A stretch of DNA of 7,129 bases from Faecalibacterium sp. CAG:74 (GTDB lineage: Bacteria; Bacillota; Clostridia; Christensenellales; Aristaeellaceae): contig FR899902.1 of NCBI GenBank assembly GCA_000437595.1, forward strand, positions 42,924-50,052. The letters are read 5' to 3'. Made by a program: the position numbers and the translations under genes. The notes beneath the pieces were generated by a model, which saw only the letters and a list, made by a program, of their open reading frames with translations, made no database searches and was not told where the DNA came from. Numbering within the stretch: position 1 is the stretch's first letter; each line of letters opens with the position of its first letter. Positions 1 through 4,828 of the stretch are shown one piece after another.

Positions 1-2
1 CG

Positions 3-227
3 ACGGCAGGAGATGCGCCGAACCCGCCGAATCCGACAAACGCGCCGACAGCAGAAACTGCAACGAATCCGCCGAAGCCGACAAACGCGCCGACAGCAGG
101 GACTGCGACGAATCCGCCGAAGCCGACGAGCGTGCCGACGGCAGGGGATGCGACGAATCCGCCGAAACCGACGAGCGCGCCGACGGCAGGGACTGCAACG
201 AATCCGCCGAAGCCGACGAGCACGCCG
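3..227 (+). repeat. 45-bp in-frame tandem repeat array (at least 5 copies)
   Basis: Five consecutive 45-bp units begin at 3, 48, 93, 138 and 183, each encoding a variant of PTAGTATNPPKPTSA. Units differ mainly at a few codons (GGA/GGG/GAA, GAT/ACT, AAC/AGC, GCG/GTG/ACG). The array continues to the window's left edge, so the full copy number is unknown. After 227 it decays into a shortened unit (228-263) and then a Pro/Glu/Thr segment without the 45-bp period. Because the period is a multiple of three, gain or loss of units would keep the sortase frame and only change stalk length. Confidence 0.93.
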
Positions 228-788
228 GATGCCGCGCAGACATCAAATCCGACGAGCACGCCGGAAATCACCGAAACGCCCATGCCGACGGAATCCCCCG
301 AACCGACCGAAACGCCTGAACCGACACTGTCCCCCGAACCCACGTCGACACCCACGCCCGCGCCGACGGGCAAGCTCTACGAGCGCGTGCCGGGAATCGA
401 AATGCCGGGCGAGAAGGTCAATGGGCATGAGTATATCGGCACGCTGTCCATCCCGTCGCTGGGGCTGAAAGTGCCGGTGCAGCGCAATTGGTCGTACGAG
501 AACCTGAGCGTGTCGCCGTGTCGCTATTCCGGCAGCGCCTACGCGGGCAACCTCGCTATTATTGCGCACACCTACCACTTTGGCAAGCTGAGCAGCTTGG
601 CGCTGGACGCAACCGTTACCTTCACGGACATGGAGAATAACGTTTTCCGCTACGTTGTGCGGGAGAAAAACACGATTTCCCCCAACGATGCGAACGAAAT
701 TGCCCATTCCGACTATGACCTGACGCTTGTGACCTGCACCCTCAGCGGTACAAAACGCGTGGCGGTGTACTGCGAGCGCGTGAAATAA
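3..788 (+). CDS. Sortase family transpeptidase with repeat stalk (5' partial)
   Basis: Sortases are membrane-anchored cysteine transpeptidases that join surface proteins to the cell wall or to each other outside the membrane. The gene enters from the left edge, so its start and presumed N-terminal membrane anchor are missing; 261 residues are visible. Residues 1 to about 122 are a Thr/Pro/Ala/Asn-rich stalk, first as 15-residue repeats (consensus PTAGTATNPPKPTSA), then as a Pro/Glu/Thr segment. The catalytic domain (about 123-261) opens with YIGTLSIPSLGLKVPV and has the sortase triad: His189 in IIAHTYHFGKL, Cys245 in LTLVTCTLSG and Arg252 in TKRVAVYCERV. The TLVTC signature is diagnostic. The domain length (about 140 residues) is normal and the C-terminus is intact. 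The class is uncertain; it resembles sortases common in Clostridia. No LPXTG substrate gene is visible in the window. A terminator follows directly, so it is probably the last gene of its transcript. Confidence 0.88.
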   Translation, partial: TAGDAPNPPNPTNAPTAETATNPPKPTNAPTAGTATNPPKPTSVPTAGDATNPPKPTSAPTAGTATNPPKPTSTPDAAQTSNPTSTPEITETPMPTESPEPTETPEPTLSPEPTSTPTPAPTGKLYERVPGIEMPGEKVNGHEYIGTLSIPSLGLKVPVQRNWSYENLSVSPCRYSGSAYAGNLAIIAHTYHFGKLSSLALDATVTFTDMENNVFRYVVREKNTISPNDANEIAHSDYDLTLVTCTLSGTKRVAVYCERVK

Positions 789-794
789 TCCAAC

Positions 795-827
795 AAAAGG
801 ACTGTCTGCAACGGGCAGCCCTTTTTT
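795..827 (+). terminator. Rho-independent terminator after the sortase gene
   Basis: The inverted repeat begins 6 nt after the sortase stop. The left arm AAAAGGACTGTC pairs with the right arm GGCAGCCCTTTT, with one A-C mismatch and one G-T pair, around a short loop, and a run of six T (822-827) follows. It should end sortase transcription and separate it from the downstream VanZ-like operon. Confidence 0.82.
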
Positions 828-854
828 CGTGAAATCCATGCAACACGGCAGGAA

Positions 855-881
855 TTGACGGGGTGGAGCGCGAAATAAACA
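855..881 (+). promoter_or_regulatory. Possible weak promoter for the VanZ-tex cluster
   Basis: The downstream cluster follows a terminator, so a promoter is expected between 828 and 920. The best -35 match is TTGACG (855-860), with an A/T-rich patch downstream whose best -10-like hexamer is TAAACA (876-881). The spacing of 15 nt is short and the -10 match is poor, so this is a candidate only. Confidence 0.2.
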
Positions 882-884
882 AGC

Positions 885-903
885 GCGGCGTAACTTTCGC
901 CGC
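885..903 (+). promoter_or_regulatory. Small hairpin beside the VanZ-like ribosome binding site
   Basis: GCGGCG (885-890) and CGCCGC (898-903) form a perfect 6-bp G+C stem with the loop TAACTTT. It ends one base before the ribosome binding site (905-911) of the TTG-started VanZ-like gene. There is no T-run, so it is not an intrinsic terminator. A 5' mRNA structure affecting stability or translation is possible, but in GC-rich DNA it could also be chance. Confidence 0.3.
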
Positions 904-904
904 A

Positions 905-911
905 GGAAGGG
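905..911 (+). promoter_or_regulatory. Ribosome binding site deciding the TTG start at 921
   Basis: GGAAGGG lies 9 nt upstream of TTG 921. There is no ATG or GTG nearby in the frame that would keep the first membrane segment intact, so this site supports TTG as the initiation codon. Confidence 0.6.
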
Positions 912-920
912 AAAGCAACC

Positions 921-1406
921 TTGAACTGGAAAATACACCTTTATCGTGCTATCCTCTGGCTGATTACGCTGTCCCTGCTGCTGGTGATGTTCGGCTTCTC
1001 GGCACAGGAAGGCACGCAGTCCAGCAGCATCAGCGATAAAATTGCCCGCCCAATTACGGATTCTCTGGCGCAGCGGCAGGGACTGACGGGGCAGGCGTAC
1101 TGGAAGCTGTATGTACAGGTGGATTTTGCCGTGCGGAAAACGGCGCATTTCTTGGAGTACACGCTCTTGGGAATCCTGCTGACGCTGCTGCTGGACAGCT
1201 ACTGCGCCCGCTGGCACTGGCTGTCATGGGCGGGATGTACGCTCTATGCCGCGACGGACGAAATCCATCAGCTTTTCGTTGCCGGGCGCACGGGCAAGTG
1301 GCAGGATGTGCTGGTGGATTCATCGGGCGCGCTGGCGGGGCTGCTGATGGCGATGTTTATGCTCTGGCTGATTCGGCGGCGCAGGGCGAAAAAGCAATCA
1401 ACATAA
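921..1406 (+). CDS. VanZ-like family membrane protein
   Basis: Small integral membrane protein of the VanZ-like family (161 residues, normal length). VanZ itself gives low-level teicoplanin resistance in enterococci, but most chromosomal relatives have no proven role, so resistance should not be assumed. Hydrophobic segments lie at about residues 10-28, 77-95, 98-112 and 133-151. The family's conserved pieces are in order: FGFSAQEG with SSSIS after the first helix (24-38), RKTAHFLEY (72-80), DEIHQLF (113-119), then R123 and the DVLVDSSGALAG block (129-140). The C-terminus is a basic RRRRAKK tail, probably cytoplasmic. The start is TTG, chosen because it has a ribosome binding site and precedes the first helix. 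It is the first gene of a close cluster, ending 17 nt before the next start. Family assignment is firm; function is unknown. Confidence 0.88.
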   Translation: MNWKIHLYRAILWLITLSLLLVMFGFSAQEGTQSSSISDKIARPITDSLAQRQGLTGQAYWKLYVQVDFAVRKTAHFLEYTLLGILLTLLLDSYCARWHWLSWAGCTLYAATDEIHQLFVAGRTGKWQDVLVDSSGALAGLLMAMFMLWLIRRRRAKKQST

Positions 1407-1411
1407 TAAAT

Positions 1412-1417
1412 AGGAGG
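1412..1417 (+). promoter_or_regulatory. Strong ribosome binding site fixing the ATG at 1424
   Basis: AGGAGG sits 6 nt before ATG 1424. It rules out longer in-frame starts such as ATG 1226, which would overlap the VanZ-like gene by about 180 nt and add residues unrelated to the beta-helix family. Confidence 0.85.
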
Positions 1418-1423
1418 CAGATT

Positions 1424-2083
1424 ATGCTGACAATCGAACAGCTTTACGACCTTAACCACACTTTGGCGGCGGATTACCTGCGGCAGTTTACCTATCCGTG
1501 GGAGGCGCTTGTGGGCATCAAGGCGGAAATCCTGCGTATCGGCGCGGCGCTTGACCCGGCGGAATACACCGAAGTCAGCGAGCATGTCTGGGTGCACAAA
1601 ACCGCGACGGTTGCGCCGACGGCGTATCTGGGTGCGCCCTGCATCATCGGCGCGCGGACGGAAGTGCGGCATTGCGCGTTCATCCGCGGCAGTGCGCTGG
1701 TAGGGGCAGACTGCGTGGTCGGCAACTCTGTGGAGCTGAAGAACGTGATTCTTTTCGACCATGTGCAGACGCCGCACTACAACTACGTCGGCGACAGCAT
1801 CCTCGGTTATTGCAGCCACATGGGGGCAGGGTCGATTACCAGCAACGTGAAGAGCGACAAGACGCTGGTGACGGTTCGCGGCGCAGGCGAAAGCATGGCA
1901 ACCGGCTTGAAGAAAATGGGGGCAATGCTTGGCGACTATGTGGAAGTCGGCTGCAACAGCGTGCTGAACCCCGGCACGGTTATCGGGCGGGAGAGCCAAA
2001 TCTACCCGCTGAGCTGCGTGCGTGGTGAAGTGCCCGAAAGAAGCATCTGGAAAACTGGCGGCGTGGTGGTGAAAAAGCAATGA
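1424..2083 (+). CDS. Left-handed beta-helix sugar nucleotidyl/acyltransferase-like protein
   Basis: 219-residue protein of the hexapeptide-repeat (left-handed beta-helix) superfamily, similar to the C-terminal acetyltransferase half of GlmU. A short helical N-terminus (about 1-45, with FTYPWEAL) precedes the repeats (about 50-215), seen in VHKTATVAPTAYLGAPCIIG, GSALVGADCVVGNSVELKN and VEVGCNSVLNPGTVIG. PHYNYVGDSILG followed by HMGAGSITSNVKSDK aligns with the GlmU acetyltransferase active-site region (HLTYLGDAEIG, then IGAGTITCNYDG); His118 matches the GlmU catalytic His. The Rossmann-like uridyltransferase domain with its G-rich nucleotide loop is absent. Relatives are often labelled UDP-N-acetylglucosamine pyrophosphorylase, a reaction this protein should not perform alone. 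Acyl transfer to a sugar or sugar phosphate is a reasonable inference; the substrate is unknown. Its stop overlaps the next start (ATGA), implying translational coupling. Confidence 0.82.
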   Translation: MLTIEQLYDLNHTLAADYLRQFTYPWEALVGIKAEILRIGAALDPAEYTEVSEHVWVHKTATVAPTAYLGAPCIIGARTEVRHCAFIRGSALVGADCVVGNSVELKNVILFDHVQTPHYNYVGDSILGYCSHMGAGSITSNVKSDKTLVTVRGAGESMATGLKKMGAMLGDYVEVGCNSVLNPGTVIGRESQIYPLSCVRGEVPERSIWKTGGVVVKKQ

Positions 2084-2490
2084 TTCAGCCGATTGTGAGA
2101 GATGTGATGTTCCTGTCCTGCAAGAGCCAGATGGCGACGGCGGAGGATCTGCCCGTTGCGCGTGACCTCGCGGATACCCTGCGCGCCCATGCGCACGAGT
2201 GCGTCGGCATGGCGGCGAACATGATTGGCGTCCGCAAGCGCATCATTGCGGTGATGGCGGGGAAAACCGTGCTGGTGATGCTCAACCCGGTCATCACGGA
2301 TCGCCAGATTCCCTTCGCAGCGCAGGAGGGGTGCTTGTCGCTGGACGGCGAGCGCCCGTGTTTGCGGTATCAGCAGATTTTGATGGAATATCAGGATGAG
2401 CAGCTGCAGCGGCATGTGCAGCGGTTCTCTGGTTTCACCGCGCAGGTGATTCAGCATGAGGTGGATCATTTGGAAGGCATCATTATTTGA
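2080..2490 (+). CDS. def: Peptide deformylase (variant motif 1)
   Basis: Metalloenzyme that removes the N-formyl group from nascent proteins at the ribosome. The 136-residue protein is short for the family (usually about 150-200) but complete. Motif 2 is EGCLSL with metal ligand Cys85, and motif 3 is QHEVDHLEGIII with ligands His126 and His130 and catalytic Glu127. Motif 1, normally GxGhAAxQ, is CVGMAANMIG (41-50): the usual Gln is Met48. From memory this GMAANMIG form is shared by a deformylase subgroup in Clostridia and lactobacilli, so it looks like a lineage variant and not damage. ATG 2080 overlaps the upstream stop, with a weak GGTGGTG site (2065-2071). The usual fmt partner is not in the window. 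This may be a second, divergent deformylase of the cell; catalytic activity is likely but not shown by sequence. Confidence 0.85.
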   Translation: MIQPIVRDVMFLSCKSQMATAEDLPVARDLADTLRAHAHECVGMAANMIGVRKRIIAVMAGKTVLVMLNPVITDRQIPFAAQEGCLSLDGERPCLRYQQILMEYQDEQLQRHVQRFSGFTAQVIQHEVDHLEGIII

Positions 2491-2495
2491 GGTGA
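2489..2495 (+). promoter_or_regulatory. Ribosome binding site for tex, overlapping the def stop
   Basis: GAGGTGA lies 4 nt before ATG 2500 and shares its first two bases with the TGA stop of the deformylase gene (2488-2490). This points to translational coupling between the two genes. Confidence 0.7.
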
Positions 2496-2499
2496 GGAC

Positions 2500-4701
2500 A
2501 TGACTATCACACAAACGCTCTGTCAGGAGTTCCAAACCGCCCCGTGGCAAATCGACGCCGTCATTCGCCTGCTTGACGAGGGCTGCACGCTGCCGTTTAT
2601 CGCGCGTTACCGCAAGGAACAGCACGGGTCGCTGGATGACCAGAAGCTGCGCGAAATCAGCGAACGGCTGACGGCACTGCGGGCGCTCGAAGCGCGTCGG
2701 CAGGAAATCAGTGAAAGCCTGCAAAAGTTAGATGTCTGGACGGAGAAGCTGCAAAGCGACCTCGATGCTGCCGCGACATTGGCGCAATTGGAGGATATTT
2801 ATCGCCCGTACCGCCCGAAGCGCCGTACCCGCGCGTCCATTGCCAAGGAGAAGGGGCTGGAGCCGCTCGCGAACGCGCTGATGCTCCAGCAGCGGAACAT
2901 GATGGCGCCGGAAACCATCGCCCTGCGCTATGTGAACGCGGAGAAGGGCGTCGAAACGGCGGAGGATGCCCTGCAAGGCGCGATGGATATTATCGCCGAG
3001 GTCGTCAGCGACGATGCCGCCGTCCGCACGAAGCTCAAAACGTACTACCATCAAACGGCGATGGTCGCGACGGTCGCGGCGAAAGACGAGGACAGCACCT
3101 ACCGCATGTACTACGACCACCGCGAGCCGCTGCGCCTGATGCCGTCGCACCGGGTGCTGGCGATGAACCGCGGGGAGAAGGAGGGCTTCCTCAAAGTCGC
3201 GCTGGACGTGGACAAGGAGAAGGCGCAGCAGCTCGTGCGCTATGGCTTTGTGCAGCAGACGGGCAGCCCGGCGTGCAAGTACGTTGCGCAGGCGTGCGAC
3301 GACGCGTACACGCGCCTGATTGCGCCGTCGCTGGACACGGAACTGCGCGCGGAATTGACCGACAAGGCGAGCGCAGCGGCGATTCGCGTGTTCGCGCTGA
3401 ACCTGCGCCCGCTGCTGATGCAGCCGCCGGTGCGAGGAAAGGTCGCGATGGGGCTTGACCCCGGCATCCGCACGGGCTGCAAGGTCGCGGTTGTGGACGA
3501 AACCGGGCGCGTGCTGGATACGGGCGTCATTTTCCCGCTGCCCAGCCACGGCAAGGTTGCACAGGCGAAGGAAACCGTCAAGCGGATGATCCAGAAGCAC
3601 CACGTCGGCATCGTCGCCATTGGCAACGGCACGGCGGGGCGCGAGACAGAGCAGTTCTTCGTCGAGGTGATGAAGGAGCTGGCGCTGGGCGACGCGCTCA
3701 AATACATGGTCGTCAGCGAGGCGGGCGCGTCGGTGTATTCCGCGTCGAAGCTGGCGGCGGAGGAGTTCCCGCAGTTTGATGTCAGTCTGCGTTCGGCGGT
3801 GTCGATTGCGCGGCGGCTGCAGGATCCGCTGGCGGAGCTGGTCAAAATCGATCCGAAGGCGATTGGCGTAGGACAGTATCAGCATGACCTAAAAGCAGCG
3901 GAACTGGACGCGGCGCTGGGCGGCGTGGTCGAGGACTGTGTGAACAGCGTTGGTGTGGATGTGAATACGGCGAGCGTGTCGCTGCTGAGTTACGTCGCGG
4001 GCATCAACACGACCGTCGCGAAGAACATCGTGGCGTACCGCGAGGAAAATGGAGCGTTCACGACCCGCGCACAGCTGAAGAAAGTGCCGCGCCTTGGCCC
4101 CAAAGCCTTCGAACAGTGCGCAGGCTTCCTGCGCATTCCCGGCGGCAAGGACTTGATAGAGAACACAGGTGTTCACCCGGAGAGTTACGACGCGGCGCGC
4201 GCCCTTTTGAAGCACTTTTCGCTCACCCCGGCGGAGGCGGTCGGCAAGCTGCTGACCTTGGCGGACGCGGAGGGGTTCGCGGCGCTGGCGAAGCAGCTGA
4301 ATGTGGGTGAACCGACCCTGCGCGACATTGCGGCGGAGCTGTCCCGCCCCGGCCGCGACCCGCGCGATGAGCTGCCGCAGGTGCTGATGCGCAGCGACGT
4401 GATGGATTTGAAGGACTTGCAGCCCGGCATGGAGCTTCGCGGCACGGTGCGCAACGTGACTGACTTCGGCGCGTTTGTGGATATCGGCGTTCACCGCGAC
4501 GGCTTGGTGCATATCAGCCAGATGGCGCAGCGCCGCGTGAATCATCCGAGCGAAGTCGTCCGAGTCGGCGACATCGTGACCGTGTGGGTGCTGGAAGCGG
4601 ATGCGAAAACGAACAGAATTAGTCTGACAATGCGTCCGCCGGCGAAAGGGGAAGGCAATTTCTCAACAACCAAAAGCACACAAACTAAAAAACTAACATA
4701 A
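2500..4701 (+). CDS. tex: Tex family RNA-binding transcription accessory protein
   Basis: Tex is a conserved cytoplasmic nucleic-acid-binding protein linked to transcription and RNA metabolism, related to eukaryotic Spt6. At 733 residues this copy has normal length and all domains. The N-terminal helical region carries the hallmark LPFIARYRKE (about 31-40) and LEDIYRPYRPKRRTRA. A YqgF/RNase H-like domain begins with MGLDPGIRTGCKVAVVD (about 317-333) and continues through VSEAGASVYSASKLAAEEFP and VKIDPKAIGVGQYQHD. Helix-hairpin-helix motifs follow at about 498-546 (YVAGINTTVAKNIVAYRE, then VPRLGPKAFEQCAGFLRI). The C-terminal S1 RNA-binding domain spans about 638-711 (LQPGMELRGTVRNVTDFGAF, DGLVHISQMA, RISLTMRPP), ending in a short Ser/Thr/Lys tail. 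ATG 2500 follows a good ribosome binding site 9 nt after the deformylase stop. It is the last gene of the cluster. No frameshift or missing domain is seen. Confidence 0.96.
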   Translation: MTITQTLCQEFQTAPWQIDAVIRLLDEGCTLPFIARYRKEQHGSLDDQKLREISERLTALRALEARRQEISESLQKLDVWTEKLQSDLDAAATLAQLEDIYRPYRPKRRTRASIAKEKGLEPLANALMLQQRNMMAPETIALRYVNAEKGVETAEDALQGAMDIIAEVVSDDAAVRTKLKTYYHQTAMVATVAAKDEDSTYRMYYDHREPLRLMPSHRVLAMNRGEKEGFLKVALDVDKEKAQQLVRYGFVQQTGSPACKYVAQACDDAYTRLIAPSLDTELRAELTDKASAAAIRVFALNLRPLLMQPPVRGKVAMGLDPGIRTGCKVAVVDETGRVLDTGVIFPLPSHGKVAQAKETVKRMIQKHHVGIVAIGNGTAGRETEQFFVEVMKELALGDALKYMVVSEAGASVYSASKLAAEEFPQFDVSLRSAVSIARRLQDPLAELVKIDPKAIGVGQYQHDLKAAELDAALGGVVEDCVNSVGVDVNTASVSLLSYVAGINTTVAKNIVAYREENGAFTTRAQLKKVPRLGPKAFEQCAGFLRIPGGKDLIENTGVHPESYDAARALLKHFSLTPAEAVGKLLTLADAEGFAALAKQLNVGEPTLRDIAAELSRPGRDPRDELPQVLMRSDVMDLKDLQPGMELRGTVRNVTDFGAFVDIGVHRDGLVHISQMAQRRVNHPSEVVRVGDIVTVWVLEADAKTNRISLTMRPPAKGEGNFSTTKSTQTKKLT

Positions 4702-4736
4702 CAGACCTGTAACATCCGAAGGGGCACCGAAGGTTT

Positions 4737-4763
4737 CCAAAGGGCGATCGGAAAGCCCTTTGG
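4737..4763 (+). repeat. Perfect 9-bp intergenic hairpin (first of a pair)
   Basis: CCAAAGGGC (4737-4745) and GCCCTTTGG (4755-4763) form a perfect 9-bp stem with a 9-base loop, 35 nt after the tex stop. No T-run follows, because a second hairpin starts on the very next base. It could act as a terminator or mRNA 3'-end stabiliser for the tex operon, or be part of a dispersed palindromic repeat. The structure is certain; the role is inferred. Confidence 0.65.
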
Positions 4764-4781
4764 TCGCTCCCGCAGGAGCGA
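4764..4781 (+). repeat. Perfect 7-bp intergenic hairpin (second of a pair)
   Basis: TCGCTCC (4764-4770) and GGAGCGA (4775-4781) form a perfect 7-bp stem with the tight loop CGCA, directly abutting the first hairpin. It is followed by AAATCC, not a T-run. It lies 34 nt before the GH5 ribosome binding site, so it would be in the leader if transcription reads through from tex. Confidence 0.6.
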
Positions 4782-4815
4782 AATCCCTGCGTAACAATCC
4801 AATTCTATAAGCAAT

Positions 4816-4821
4816 AGGAGG
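4816..4821 (+). promoter_or_regulatory. Strong ribosome binding site for the GH5 gene
   Basis: AGGAGG lies 7 nt before ATG 4829. It fixes this start over the nearby in-frame ATG at 4838 and preserves a full signal peptide. Confidence 0.85.
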
Positions 4822-4828
4822 AAAATTC

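Noticed and set aside
1..227. CRISPR-like array from the regular 45-bp repeats
   Set aside because: There are no unique spacers between units; the repeats are contiguous, in frame and encode a Pro/Thr stalk.
13..468. An Arg-rich + strand frame over the 45-bp repeats
   Set aside because: It is the alternate-frame reading of the sortase stalk repeats; the sortase frame continues into a real catalytic domain, this one does not.
243..1217. A 324-codon open frame on the - strand over the sortase end and VanZ-like gene
   Set aside because: It runs through the sortase terminator and two supported genes, and its end is a low-complexity Arg/Gly/Phe pattern from the complement of the repeats.
921..1406. 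VanZ-like gene as a glycopeptide resistance determinant
   Set aside because: No other van genes are present and most chromosomal VanZ-family proteins have no shown resistance role.
1226..1423. Upstream ATG 1226 as the start of the beta-helix protein
   Set aside because: It would overlap the VanZ-like gene and adds unrelated residues, while ATG 1424 has an AGGAGG site 6 nt upstream.
2728..3885. A 385-codon open frame on the - strand inside tex
   Set aside because: Arg/Leu/His-rich translation without motifs, fully inside a strongly supported tex gene; a composition effect.
4806..4811. TATAAG as a -10 box for the GH5 gene
   Set aside because: Transcription from it would start within or after the ribosome binding site at 4816-4821, and no -35 hexamer lies at a suitable distance.
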